From: Pseudomonadota bacterium
GTDB lineage: Bacteria; Bdellovibrionota_C; UBA2361; OMII01
Direction: 5' to 3'
Assembly (NCBI GenBank): GCA_900299035.1
Contig: OMIG01000235.1
Location: 1-41,452 of the forward strand
DNA length: 41,452 nt
The notes beneath the pieces were generated by a model that worked only from the letters and a program-made list of their open reading frames with translations, was not told the DNA's origin and did no database searches. A program made the translations under genes and the position numbers. Below, in pieces: positions 1 to 10,401 of the stretch (positions are counted from its first letter, which is position 1; the number at the start of each line of letters is the position of its first letter).

Positions 1-66
1 ATACGGCGACCACCGAGATCTACACAAGGAGTATCGTCGGCAGCGTCAGATGTGTATAAGAGACAG
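1..66 (+). other. Untrimmed Illumina Nextera adapter: P5 (1-25), i5 index AAGGAGTA (26-33), read-1 Nextera sequence ending in the Tn5 mosaic end AGATGTGTATAAGAGACAG (48-66)
   Basis: Exact match to ATACGGCGACCACCGAGATCTACAC + 8-nt index + TCGTCGGCAGCGTCAGATGTGTATAAGAGACAG. Confidence 0.99.
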
Positions 67-1501
67 CATACGAGTAGGCCTTGTCACGTACCATCCCACA
101 CAGGAGCCGACCACCAACGTCACATCAGCGGTCGTGCGAGCGAGCGGCGTGGCCTTTACGACCTTCGCGGGAGTAAAGGCTGCCAGCTCGTGCATCGCGC
201 AGGCGCTCAGTGAGTGCCTCCCGAAAGGACAGCAGATTGGTTACATGCTGACTGCCCGCCGGCAGGGCGGAAACAACACCGACGCTGACTGGTGTGTTGG
301 GAATATCGTTCGCCAGTGGGGCGTGAATCCGTTTGCTAGTCATGGCGCGGCGAACCTTTTCGGCGCCCCGACCGACTGGTGGCAAGGGTTCGCGTACGTG
401 TCCCGCCACACCTCTCAAGGCTGCGGCCCGGCCCCAGCAGAGCTGATTGCTCTCAAGGAGGAGCTCCAGTGTAACCCTCAGGACTTGCGGGTAGTCGTGT
501 TTTCATCGCCGGTGTCGCTCCTCTGGTCGGGGGATGTGGACATAGACTCCGTTCTCTCGTTTTCTTCGTTCCCGCTGAGCGGCAAAGACGAAGGCAAGGT
601 GTTCCAATGGCGCGCCTCCGGCATGACGCCGCTGGTTGTGTACGACTCCACCGGCCTAGGCGAGATTAAGGACGCCACGCAGCTCTTCGGCAACCACACC
701 TTCGGCAAGGAGTGGAATAACGGCTACGAGGCGCTCGCCTCTCTAGACATAGACAAGAGTGGCTGGCTTGAGGGAGAAGAGCTAAACGCGGTCGCTCTCT
801 GGTTTGACTTCAACCAAGACGGAGTGAGCCAGAAGGGAGAGGTGAAGCGGCTCTCAGACGCGGGCGTGCACGCCATTGGAGTCAAGGGCGACAGCGTTGA
901 CGAGAAGACCAAGAACATCTTCGCCTCGCAGGGCTTCAAGCGGACAGTAGACGGCAAAGAGATCGTAGGGCGCTCAGTAGACTGGTTCGGGGGCGACGTC
1001 GAGGGGGCATCCCCAGACTCTCTCCGCACGAGGGAACAGCAGCCAGCGAAGGACGCAGCTGCGCAGGCGGCGGTTAAGCAAGAGGCTTCCGGAGAGGTTG
1101 AAAAGATCGACCTCCGCACGACCGTGAGCGGCGTATGGGAGTGGCACATGACAGACGACAAAGCGCTCCTGCCAGAGCAGCAGCCAGGAGGGTTTCTCGC
1201 CTTCACGCAGGACGGCAGCGGCCTGCGCGGCCAGAGCGTCTCAACGGAGAGCTTCCTGCCGAACATGTACCAGATCGACGAGAAGGTTACCTCGATCCCC
1301 GTCTCCGGCCGTTTCGGCCCAGAAGGGGTAACGTTCGAGATCAAGGGCGAGAAGGGCAAGACTGTTGCGCTCTCAAGCGCCAAGCTCTCCTCTGATGGCA
1401 TGACGCTCACCGGCACCACGACAGAGGAAGCTCCGATCGAGGGAGGCACCGCAAAGGTGACCTTCTCGTGGGAAGCGCGCCGGCTCATCCGAGCAGAGTA
1501 A
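67..1501 (+). CDS. 5'-truncated protein with EF-hand-like calcium-binding motifs; otherwise uncharacterised
   Basis: Open frame to stop at 1499-1501; 'DIDKSGWLEGEEL' and 'DFNQDGVSQKGEV' resemble EF-hand DxDxDG loops. ORF start at 50 lies inside the adapter, so the true start is missing. Confidence 0.7.
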
Positions 1502-1508
1502 CAGCCCG

Positions 1509-4500
1509 CTACCCAGAAATGCTTGCGGGTTGCGGCTCAGCGCTGTCGTGAGCGCGGTAGCTCTGTGAGCTGCGGCGGCGTTCGCGCAAGACCGATGCCC
1601 AAGGAGTCTTGGCCCGCGCGAGCTCGCTTGGCGCGCCTTCGAAGATAACCTTGCCGCCTAGCTCTCCTGGCCCTGGCCCTAGCTCAACCACCCAGTCAGA
1701 CTGAGCGATCGTGTCAGCGTCGTGCTCTATCACAAACACCGAGTGGCCCTGGTCGACCAGGCCGTGGAGCCCCTTGAGGAGCAGCGACACGTCGAGCCGG
1801 TGGAGGCCTGTCGTCGGCTCGTCGAGGATGTAGAGCGTGTGTCCCTTGCGCGAGAGGTGCAGCTCTGAGACGAGCTTGAGACGCTGGCTCTCGCCGCCGG
1901 AGAGCGTCGACGAGGGCTGCCCGAGCGTTAGGTACCCAAGGCCCAGGTCACAGGCGAGCTTGCACACCTGGTGGATCTTCTTGTGGTTGACGAAGAACGT
2001 CCGGGCCTGCTCGAAGGTGAGCTGGAGAGTCTCGCTGATCGAGGTGTCCTTGAAGCGCACCGTGTCAGCCTCAGGCGTGAAGCGGCTGCCGAGGCAGCTC
2101 TCGCACATTACCTTCGCCTCTGCGAGGAAGCTCATCTCAAGCGTTATCTCTCCCTGGCCCTTGCAGGTCGGGCAGCGCCCCTTGCCGGTGTTGTGCGAGA
2201 AGAAGCTCGGGCCCCACCCGCGTGACTTGGCCTCAAGCATGCCGGCGAACACCTTGCGGATCTCATCCCAGATTCCTAGGTACGAGGCAGGAGTCGAGCG
2301 CGAGGTCTTCCCGATCGGCTGCTGGTCGACCACTAGGAAGCGCTCGATCTCAAGCGAGCTCTCGACGGTGCCGGTTGAGCCCTTGAAGATCTTCTTTGAG
2401 GCCCCGGACGAGGAGAGAGCCTCTGCGATTACGCCGTGCACGAGCGAGCTCTTGCCGGAGCCAGACACGCCGGCAACGGTGACGAGGCTCTTGAGGGGCA
2501 GCGTCACGGAGAGCTTGCGCAAGTTGTTGACGGAGGCGTTGAGCACGCGCAGGGATCCGCCAGATCGAAGCTCGCCTTCCCCTCGCAGCGCGAGCGGCAT
2601 CGCCAGCGCCCGGCCAGTCGCAGAGCGCGGCGCAGCGATTGCGCCCTCGACGGGCCCCTGGAACACGACCTCTCCGCCGTGCGTGCCAGCGCCGGGGCCG
2701 ACGTCGATCACGTGCTCAGCGGCGAGGATGTTGTCGATCTCGTGCTCTATCTGGATGACAGTGTTGCCGCGCTCCTTGAGCTGGGCGAGCTGAGAGAGGA
2801 GACGCTTGTTGTCGTCTGGGTGGAGCCCCGCGCTCGGCTCGTCGAAGACGTACGTGACGCCGCACAGCGGGGAGCCCATGGCGGTGCCGAGCCTGAGGCG
2901 CTGGAGCTCGCCGTTTGAGAGCGTGGCGCACTCTCGATTGAGGGCGATGTGGTCGAGCCCGAGGCTTGAGAGGGTCTTGAGCTTGCCGTCAAGCTCTCGC
3001 ACGATCGGCTCAACGATCTCCTTGGCGGAGGAGTCCTTGGAGAGCCGCACGAGGAGCGCGTGGAGCTTGGGTGCTGTGAGCATCGAGAGCTCGTGGATGT
3101 TCTGGTCGAAGAGCCGGATGTTTCGCCCGATCTCGTTGATGCGCGCGCCGCCGCACTCGGGGCAGGGCTTGTTCTTGAGGCTGCCGTAGCCGTCGCACTT
3201 CTTGCAGCGCCCGCGGCGGGAGTTAAACGAGAGGTCTTCTGGGTCCGGCTTGAAGAAGCCGCGCTGGCAGATGCGGCAGGTGCGCTCGGAGCTAAAGACG
3301 CGCTCGCTCGATCCGCTCAACACCACGACTGTGCCGCCGCCGATGGCGAGCGCTTGCTTGACTCCTTCGGCGATCAGGTCGGCAGGCATGCGGCCTGCGT
3401 TGAAGCTCGCCGTGATGAAGTCGATTGAGTGCACGGTGCTCTTCTTGAGCCCCTCCTCAACGAAGCGAGAGGGCGGAGCGACCGCGCCGTCGACCCGCAC
3501 CTCGCTCACCTCGGTGTCGATGGCGCGCTGGAAGACCGCCTTGTGGTTGCCCTTCTTCTGGTTGATGACGGGCGCAAGGAGCCGCACCGAGCCTGAGTAG
3601 TTCTGCTTGATGGAGGCGGCGATCTGTTCGGCTGAGAGCGGAGAGATCGACTCGGCTGGGTGGTCGGGGCAGAACTGCACGCCGACCTTGGCGTACAGGA
3701 GCCGCAGGAAGTTGTAGACCTCGCTCATCGTCGCGACAGTCGAGAGAGATGAGGGCTGGAAGGTGTGCTGGTAGACGCAGATCGTCGGCTGGATGTTGCG
3801 GATGTCGTCGATCGCCGGCTTCTTGAGCTCCTTGATGAACTGCCGCGCGTAGGGCGACAGGCAGTCGAGGTAGCGCCGCTGTCCCTCGGCGTACAGGATG
3901 TCTTTGGCGATAGTTGACTTGCCTGAGCCAGAGACGCCGGTGATGGTGATGAGCGAGTTGAGCGGCACTGAGAGCGAGACGTTCTTTAGGTTGTGCTCGC
4001 GGGCGCCGACGATCTCAATGGCCGTGGGCAGGGGCTTCGCTGCTCGGCCCTTGCGCTTCTCGGCTGCCTGCGGCTTTCGCCCCTTGGCTGGCCCGTACTG
4101 GGCGACGAACTCTGCCAGGTACCTTGCAGTGAGGCTGACGCTTGGGGTTGAGACAAGCTCCTGCGGCGTGCCCTGTGCCACGACCTCGCCGCCCTTGAAG
4201 CCGCCTTCGGGCCCGAGGTCAACGATCCAGTCCGCCGCAGCAACCAGCCGCAGGTTGTGCTCAACGCACAGGATCGAGTGGCCTGAGTCGCGCAGGAAAG
4301 CGAACAGCTCGATGAGACGCTCGACGTCGCGCACGTGCAGCCCGGTCGTGGGCTCGTCGAAGAGGAAGAGCGATCTTCCCCTGGCGCCCTCTACGATGTG
4401 CGGCACGAGTTTTAGCCGCTGCGCTTCGCCGCCCGAGAGCTCGCTCAGCGGGTGCCCGAGCGTGATGTGCCCGAGGCCAAGCTGCTTTAAGACCCTGCAC

Positions 4501-6905
4501 ACGCTAGCGATGAGAAGCTCTGCCTGGAAGAACTCGGCGCAGGCGTCGACGCTCATCGAGAGGATCTCGTGGACGTTCTTCCCCTTGTAGGTGACTTCAA
4601 GAACTGGCGCCTGGAAGCGCATCCCGAGGCAGGACTCGCACTCGATGAAGACGTCGCTCAGGAACTGCATGTCCTCGCGGATGAACCCGGCCCCCTCGCA
4701 CGCTGGGCAGCGTCCGGCGTTGACGTTGAAGGAGAACGAAGAGCGCGAGAGGCCGCGCGCCTTGGCGGCTTCGGTGCCAGCCAAGAGGTCGCGCACCCGG
4801 TCCCAGACCTTGGTGTACGTTGCGATGTTTGCCCGCGGGGTCTTTGAGAGCGGCGACTGGTCAACGAGCAGCACGTTGCTGACGTGCTCAAAGCCTGACA
4901 CCTGCGCATCAACGGTGGCCTCGCCTGGCACAACGCCCTTGTGCAGCTCCCACGAGGCTTCAATCACCTCGGTCAGCAGCGAGCTCTTACCGCTGCCGGA
5001 GACGCCGGTGAGGCACACGAAGGCGTTGAGCGGGATGTCGAGCGAGATGGACTTTAGGTTCCTGTTCTTGGCGTGCCTGACGGAAAGCGTCTTGTCGAAG
5101 CTCGGCCGCAACGCCGACGGAAAGAACGGCGCCATGCGAACGCCCTGCCAGCCCTCGCGCGGCCCGAAGTAGGTAACTTCGCCGCCGCGCTCGCCAGCCT
5201 CGGGGCCAAGCTCAAGGATCGAGTCAGCGGCGCTTAGGCAGTCAGGGTCGTGCTCGACGACGGTCAGCGAGTTGCCGCGGCTGCTCAAGTCGCGCAGCGC
5301 CTTGACCAGCTCCTCGGTGTCACGAGCGTGCAGTCCGACAGAGGGCTCGTCGAGCACGAAGTGAGTCGAGATGAGGTTGCTGCCGAGCGCAGAGACGAGG
5401 TTCACGCGCTGGGTTTCGCCGCCAGAGAGGGTGCGCGACTGCCGGTCGAGCGTGAGGTACGGGAGGCCCAGGGCGAGCAGGTAGCGCAGCCTGCCGATGA
5501 TACCCTTGAAGACGTCGGCGAGCTGGCGCGGGAGCTTCTTGCTGGCCTTGAGCGACTCTTCGAGCGCCACGAACCAGGCGTAGAGGTCTTCAAGCGGGAG
5601 GCTTGCGATCTGGGCGATGCTCTGGCCCTGGATGCGGTAGGCGAGGGCGTCAGCCTTGAGGCGCGACCCGTTGCACTGCGGACAGTCGACCTGGCCGCGG
5701 TAGCGGGCGAGGAACACGCGCACGTGCATCTTGTACTTCTTGCGCTCGAGCCACTTAAACCAGGGGTAGATGCCGACGAACGCGCGCGACTTGTGGCTGA
5801 AGATGAGGTCCTGCTGCTCTTTCGACAGAGAACCCCACGGCTTTGAGGTCGGGATCCCCTGCGCCTTGCAGAACTTTAAGAGCTCGCGGTGCTCCCACGA
5901 CGCGGCGTTGCCGCGCCAGCACTCAACAGCGTGGCCCTCAATCGACTTTGAGTGGTCCGGCACGCAGCGGTGCGGGTCAACCACCAGGATCTTTCCGAAG
6001 CCGTTGCACTCGGGGCAGGCGCCTATCGGGTGGTTGTACGAGAAGAGCGCTGGGCGCGGCCGTTCGACCGACACCTCGCCGTCGCCGCAGTGGTAGGAGC
6101 TCTTGAAGGTGTGGGTTTCAAAGCCGCGCTCCACGGGCACCTCGCCGCGGTAGACGGAGTGGCGAGCCAGGGGGCGCAGCAGCTTCGCGCGCAGCTCCAC
6201 GACGAAAACGGTTCCGGAGCCGAGTGAGAAGCACTGCTCGAGCGAGTCCTGCACCTGCTTCTTGCTGAAGCCCTGCTGGCGGCAGCGGTCAATCGCCACG
6301 ACCACCTCCTTGGTCTTCTTGGGAGGGGGAGAGTCCTCGAAGCTCTCAAGCGAGGCAGACCGTTGGTCGAAGTAGCGCGAGTACCCGAGCGTCTGCAGCC
6401 GGTCGAGCAGCTCTGGAGAGTTCTTGCTCTTTACGCCGAGCACGAAGGTCGCGTCGGGCTTAGCCTCGCACCAGCGCTCCAGGAGCGAGGCGAGCGACGA
6501 GGGGTCCCAGCGCGACAGCTCAAGCCCGCAGGTCGAGCAGACGGGCACCGCTACGTTGCTCCAGATGATCTTGAGGAAGTCGTTAATGTCGGTCATCGAG
6601 CCGACGGTGGAGCGCGAGTTTAAGATCCTCGTCCGCTGCTGAATGGCGATCGCCGGACGGACGTTTTCAATCAGGTCCACGCGCGGACGCTTCACCTTGT
6701 CGAAGAACTGCCGGGTGTAGGGCGAGAACGTCTCGATGTAGCGGCGCTGTCCCTCGGCGTAGATGGTGTCGAAGGCGAGCGAGGACTTGCCCGAGCCAGA
6801 GAGCCCAGTGATTGCGACAAAGGAGTCGTGCGGGATCTCAAGGACTAAGTCCTTGAGGTTGTTCTCGCGGGCCTTCGTGATGGAGAGGGCGTTGTGCTGC
6901 GGCAT
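1509..6905 (-). CDS. uvrA: Excinuclease ABC subunit UvrA, tandem-duplicated double-length form (~1799 aa)
   Basis: Four Walker A motifs (GLSGSGKSS, GVSGSGKSS, GVSGSGKST, GVSGSGKSS), ABC signatures LSGGETQR/LSGGEAQR/LSNGELQR/LSGGESQR, CxxC zinc modules; two UvrA-like halves ('YAEGQRRYIETFSPYTRQF' and 'YAEGQRRYLDCLSPYARQF'). Start at MPQHNAL preferred over the ORF start 6935. Confidence 0.95.
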   Translation of the reverse strand: MPQHNALSITKARENNLKDLVLEIPHDSFVAITGLSGSGKSSLAFDTIYAEGQRRYIETFSPYTRQFFDKVKRPRVDLIENVRPAIAIQQRTRILNSRSTVGSMTDINDFLKIIWSNVAVPVCSTCGLELSRWDPSSLASLLERWCEAKPDATFVLGVKSKNSPELLDRLQTLGYSRYFDQRSASLESFEDSPPPKKTKEVVVAIDRCRQQGFSKKQVQDSLEQCFSLGSGTVFVVELRAKLLRPLARHSVYRGEVPVERGFETHTFKSSYHCGDGEVSVERPRPALFSYNHPIGACPECNGFGKILVVDPHRCVPDHSKSIEGHAVECWRGNAASWEHRELLKFCKAQGIPTSKPWGSLSKEQQDLIFSHKSRAFVGIYPWFKWLERKKYKMHVRVFLARYRGQVDCPQCNGSRLKADALAYRIQGQSIAQIASLPLEDLYAWFVALEESLKASKKLPRQLADVFKGIIGRLRYLLALGLPYLTLDRQSRTLSGGETQRVNLVSALGSNLISTHFVLDEPSVGLHARDTEELVKALRDLSSRGNSLTVVEHDPDCLSAADSILELGPEAGERGGEVTYFGPREGWQGVRMAPFFPSALRPSFDKTLSVRHAKNRNLKSISLDIPLNAFVCLTGVSGSGKSSLLTEVIEASWELHKGVVPGEATVDAQVSGFEHVSNVLLVDQSPLSKTPRANIATYTKVWDRVRDLLAGTEAAKARGLSRSSFSFNVNAGRCPACEGAGFIREDMQFLSDVFIECESCLGMRFQAPVLEVTYKGKNVHEILSMSVDACAEFFQAELLIASVCRVLKQLGLGHITLGHPLSELSGGEAQRLKLVPHIVEGARGRSLFLFDEPTTGLHVRDVERLIELFAFLRDSGHSILCVEHNLRLVAAADWIVDLGPEGGFKGGEVVAQGTPQELVSTPSVSLTARYLAEFVAQYGPAKGRKPQAAEKRKGRAAKPLPTAIEIVGAREHNLKNVSLSVPLNSLITITGVSGSGKSTIAKDILYAEGQRRYLDCLSPYARQFIKELKKPAIDDIRNIQPTICVYQHTFQPSSLSTVATMSEVYNFLRLLYAKVGVQFCPDHPAESISPLSAEQIAASIKQNYSGSVRLLAPVINQKKGNHKAVFQRAIDTEVSEVRVDGAVAPPSRFVEEGLKKSTVHSIDFITASFNAGRMPADLIAEGVKQALAIGGGTVVVLSGSSERVFSSERTCRICQRGFFKPDPEDLSFNSRRGRCKKCDGYGSLKNKPCPECGGARINEIGRNIRLFDQNIHELSMLTAPKLHALLVRLSKDSSAKEIVEPIVRELDGKLKTLSSLGLDHIALNRECATLSNGELQRLRLGTAMGSPLCGVTYVFDEPSAGLHPDDNKRLLSQLAQLKERGNTVIQIEHEIDNILAAEHVIDVGPGAGTHGGEVVFQGPVEGAIAAPRSATGRALAMPLALRGEGELRSGGSLRVLNASVNNLRKLSVTLPLKSLVTVAGVSGSGKSSLVHGVIAEALSSSGASKKIFKGSTGTVESSLEIERFLVVDQQPIGKTSRSTPASYLGIWDEIRKVFAGMLEAKSRGWGPSFFSHNTGKGRCPTCKGQGEITLEMSFLAEAKVMCESCLGSRFTPEADTVRFKDTSISETLQLTFEQARTFFVNHKKIHQVCKLACDLGLGYLTLGQPSSTLSGGESQRLKLVSELHLSRKGHTLYILDEPTTGLHRLDVSLLLKGLHGLVDQGHSVFVIEHDADTIAQSDWVVELGPGPGELGGKVIFEGAPSELARAKTPWASVLRERRRSSQSYRAHDSAEPQPASISG

Positions 6906-7097
6906 GAGACAACCAGTGTACCAAGTTGACGGCAAAATTACAGTTCAGGAAGGCGCTGGAGAGAAACATTCAAGAGCGTGCGGGAGTCGGACGCAGGCGA
7001 GCAGGGGCTTTGCCTCCAAGCACCCTACCAAGCTGGGGCTCTCAGGGGGTACAGTGGCGACACTTTGTGAGGGACGACGTCCATATATAACAACAGC

Positions 7098-8351
7098 ATG
7101 CGGCTCCCCAGACTTGGCTCGACAGTAGCCCACACCTTCGCCTCTTTGTGCCGGGCAGCGCTCGCCCTGGCAGCGACGCTATGCGCAGCCGAAGCGCAGC
7201 AGCCTCAGCCGTGCTCAATCGTCGAGGCGAAGCTCAAGGAGGTGCTCGACGTGCGGGGGCTCGCTTCGCTGCGGGAGATACCGTGCGTGCCAGAAGGGAA
7301 GGCGCAGGTGGAGCAGTTCCTGCGCGAGACCGTGAAGAAGAAGCTCCCCCCGCAGAAGCTTGAGCACGAGGAGGTCGTGTACCGAGCCGTCGGCGTGGTC
7401 CCAGACGACTACGACTACCCCGAGGGGCTGCTGGCGCTCTACGTGAGCCAGATCGGCGGCTACTACGACCCAGAAGAGAAGCGCTTCATCATGGCTGACT
7501 GGATGCCAGCTTTCGCGCAAGGCCCAATAGCGAGGCACGAGCTCACCCATGCGCTGCAAGATCAGCACTACAACCTCGCCCAGTTCATCGACCCCTCGAT
7601 GGAGAACGGAGACGAGCTGCTGGCGCACTCAAGCCTGATTGAGGGCGACGCAACAGCGGTGATGCTCGACATCGAGCGCCGCGTGAAGGGCATGAGGCCG
7701 CTTGCGAGCGAGGCGAGCGTCAAGCCCTACGTCGAAGAGCAGGGACAAGCGCTCGCAGGCGCGGGGCAGCTCCACGACACTCCTCCAGCGCTCAAGGCGC
7801 TGGTGCTCTTTCCGTACTCAGACGGCCTGCGCTTCGTGCACGAGCTGCTCAAGCGGGGAGGCTACGCGGAGGTCGACCGGGCGTTTAAGTCGCCGCCCCG
7901 TTCCAGCCGTGAGATCCTGCACGAACGGGACTACGTCGACCGCAGGTTCGTGCTCGCCATTCCGGCAGCAGCAGAGCTGCTCGGGGCTCCGTCGGGCACA
8001 GCGCCGGCGTACACAGACACGCTGGGCGAGGTCGTGATCAGGTCTATTCTGGAAGCTGGCGGAGCCTCACGAAGCGAAGCCGCGCAGGCCGCGCAGGGCT
8101 GGGTGGGCGACCGCGTTGGGCTATTCCCACAAGGCAACGGCTCGTGGGTTGTCTCGTGGACCACAGCCTGGGAGAGCCAGAACGACGCGCGAGAGTTTGC
8201 GCTCGCGTACCGCAAGCTCATCTCCTCGCGCTACGGCGCCTCGGTCGGAGCAGCGCGCACGCAGCTCTCGCCCTCCAAGGCTGTAGAGCTGCGGGTGGAA
8301 GGCACCCGCGTCTCGCTCGTCTTTAGCATACAGCCTGCCGCTCCGCGTTGA
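7098..8351 (+). CDS. Secreted protein with HExxH-type (HELTH) putative zinc metallopeptidase motif
   Basis: N-terminal Sec-like signal (SLCRAALALAATLCAAEAQQ) and motif 'IARHELTHALQDQHYNL'. Confidence 0.75.
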   Translation: MRLPRLGSTVAHTFASLCRAALALAATLCAAEAQQPQPCSIVEAKLKEVLDVRGLASLREIPCVPEGKAQVEQFLRETVKKKLPPQKLEHEEVVYRAVGVVPDDYDYPEGLLALYVSQIGGYYDPEEKRFIMADWMPAFAQGPIARHELTHALQDQHYNLAQFIDPSMENGDELLAHSSLIEGDATAVMLDIERRVKGMRPLASEASVKPYVEEQGQALAGAGQLHDTPPALKALVLFPYSDGLRFVHELLKRGGYAEVDRAFKSPPRSSREILHERDYVDRRFVLAIPAAAELLGAPSGTAPAYTDTLGEVVIRSILEAGGASRSEAAQAAQGWVGDRVGLFPQGNGSWVVSWTTAWESQNDAREFALAYRKLISSRYGASVGAARTQLSPSKAVELRVEGTRVSLVFSIQPAAPR

Positions 8352-8961
8352 CGTACAGGAAGCTCCCGAGCATCGGCACGCACCCCTTAACTGGCGTCGG
8401 CGACTGGTACACCAGGCTCAGCATCATGATGTTCTTCGGGTCGAGCACCGGCATCTCAAGCCCCGGCTCGAGCACGTCGATCGGCTCAAAGTGCGACAGC
8501 TGCGCTTCTCCGCTGTTTGAGAGCACGTAGCTCAGGGCGATCTTGAGCAGCGACTCCCGCGGCCCGAGGCGCCCGCACAGCTCGTCGTTGTAGCGGTAGC
8601 CCAGCTTGCGCTCAAACTCGTTGAACGCAAACTCGTCCAGGATGCACTCGCCGTAGGGCTTAAAGCCCTTGATGAAGTCGTCGATCGGCTGCACGTCTGA
8701 GAAACGCTTTCGCAGGTCGGCGAGCGGGTACGCCAGCTCCGCAACGAGTCCGTCTCCGTCTTCTACGAGCAGGCACATGCAGTCCACCTTCCCGGTCACC
8801 GAGTCGACACCGCGGGCAAACGTGAGGGTCCCCGACTGCTGCAGGAACCAGTGGCTAATGAAGGCCTCGATGTCGTCGGTCTGGTCAACGATTGACTGCA
8901 CCGAGCTGTTGCGCGCGGAGTTGTCCGGGTCTTGGAAGTTAATCTCTAGTGGCTTCATCAC
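8323..8961 (-). CDS. Hypothetical protein, 212 aa
   Basis: Complete ORF filling the interval between neighbours; converges with and overlaps the upstream CDS by 29 nt. Confidence 0.65.
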   Translation of the reverse strand: MMKPLEINFQDPDNSARNSSVQSIVDQTDDIEAFISHWFLQQSGTLTFARGVDSVTGKVDCMCLLVEDGDGLVAELAYPLADLRKRFSDVQPIDDFIKGFKPYGECILDEFAFNEFERKLGYRYNDELCGRLGPRESLLKIALSYVLSNSGEAQLSHFEPIDVLEPGLEMPVLDPKNIMMLSLVYQSPTPVKGCVPMLGSFLYVNAERQAVC

Positions 8962-9037
8962 GCCTCCCTAAAAGTATGGTTACAGGGGGGTGTTCGGTGA
9001 TGGCCAGCGAGAAGTTGCTTGCTCCTTGCGGAGGGGC

Positions 9038-10399
9038 CTACGGCACCTCAAACGCCAGAGCCTCGTCAATCTCAGGGAAGAGGAAGGAGTAGCCGCTAGC
9101 GAGAGCCTTGCGCGCTGATGCCGCGCTGTTAGCGAGCAGGGCTGCGTCTGCGAGCTCTCCGAAGATTGCGCGCAGCAGGAACCCTGGCAGCGGCATGATA
9201 GTCGGGCGTCGGAGCCTCCTGCCGAGCGCTTTTGTGAACTCCTTGTTGGTGATGATTTCCGGCGCAACGGCGTTGAGCGGCCCGGAGAGCGAGCTTGAGT
9301 AGATCGAGTGCTCGATGAGGCCTAAGAGGTCCTGGAGAGCGATCCACCCCATGCGCTGCTTGCCGCGCCCGAGCGTGCCGCCGACGCCTGCGCGGAATGC
9401 AGGGAGCATCTTCTGGAGCGCACCGCCGCGTGAGTTGAGGACGGTGCCGATGCGCAGCTTGACGAGCCGGATGCCAGCGTCCTCGGCGGGCTGTGCAGCT
9501 TCCTCCCACGAAGAGGCGAGCCGTGCGAGGAATCCTTCGCCCGCTGGGATCGTCTCGTCAGGTGCCGTGACGCCGGTGTCGCCGTAGAAGCCGACCCCTG
9601 AGGCAACGATGAGCGCTTCAGGCTTCTGTTCGAGCGAGGCTAGGGTGAGGGCGAGCAGGGTTGTTGAGTGGAAGCGGCTGTCGAGCAGCCGCGACTTGCG
9701 CGCGTCGTTCCAGCGGCCTGCGGCGATGTTCTCTCCTCCGAGGTGGATCACAATGTCCACATCTTTGAACACCTCGGGTGAGAGGTCTGCGGCTTCGGGG
9801 TTCCACCGCCGCTCGTCGGGCGAGCGCGGCTCGCGGCGCACGAGCCGCGTGACCGAGTGTCCGGCAGACGAGAGGAATGCCACCAGGGCTGAGCCGATGA
9901 ACCCAGACGAGCCGGCGATGAGGACTCGCTTGCGTGGCTGGCCGCGCCAGCGCGCGTGGAGCTGCAAGTCTGCGGCGAGTGCCCTGTGGCGAAAGTGAAA
10001 GAGCCTATCAAGCTCGCGCGTGAAGAGCGGCGAAAGAGGGCGCGCAAAGATCGGCAGCGAGTAGTCGACTTCGTCGAGCATGGTTGAGAGCGAGTCGCTG
10101 TGCGGAATGAAGGTGTGGCGGTGGCGCCAAGACGCAAAAGGGCCGCGGACCTGCTCGTCTGTGAAGAGCTCGTTTTTGACGAGCTCGCCGTGTCGCAGCA
10201 GCCAGGAGAGCGAGATTGGCCCGAGCGCGTGCAGCTTCAGCTCCACTTCGGAGCCTGGTGCGATCGACCCTGACGAGCGCACGACGTCCACTTTTCTCCA
10301 CGGCGGAGAGAGGCGCTGGAACGCGCCTGGCCGGGTGTGCCACTCAAACACCTCGTCGGCTGGGCACGTCAGGGTGCTCTTCCGCGTGAACGTGGGCAC
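9038..10399 (-). CDS. TIGR01777-family NAD-dependent epimerase/dehydratase with N-terminal SRPBCC-like domain
   Basis: 'VLIAGSSGFIGSALVAFLSSAGHSVTRLVRR', 'IVHLGGENIAAGRWNDARKSRLLDSR', 'VNAVAPEIITNKEFTKALGRRLRRPTIMPLPGFLLRAIFGE'. Confidence 0.92.
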   Translation of the reverse strand: MPTFTRKSTLTCPADEVFEWHTRPGAFQRLSPPWRKVDVVRSSGSIAPGSEVELKLHALGPISLSWLLRHGELVKNELFTDEQVRGPFASWRHRHTFIPHSDSLSTMLDEVDYSLPIFARPLSPLFTRELDRLFHFRHRALAADLQLHARWRGQPRKRVLIAGSSGFIGSALVAFLSSAGHSVTRLVRREPRSPDERRWNPEAADLSPEVFKDVDIVIHLGGENIAAGRWNDARKSRLLDSRFHSTTLLALTLASLEQKPEALIVASGVGFYGDTGVTAPDETIPAGEGFLARLASSWEEAAQPAEDAGIRLVKLRIGTVLNSRGGALQKMLPAFRAGVGGTLGRGKQRMGWIALQDLLGLIEHSIYSSSLSGPLNAVAPEIITNKEFTKALGRRLRRPTIMPLPGFLLRAIFGELADAALLANSAASARKALASGYSFLFPEIDEALAFEVP

Positions 10400-10401
10400 G
10401 G

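Noticed and set aside
724-1488. 254-aa minus-strand ORF opposite the EF-hand-like CDS
   Set aside because: Ser/Pro-rich composition typical of antisense frames; no recognisable motif
3898-5846. Several 190-230 aa plus-strand ORFs opposite uvrA
   Set aside because: All are antisense frames of the UvrA coding sequence with no coherent motifs
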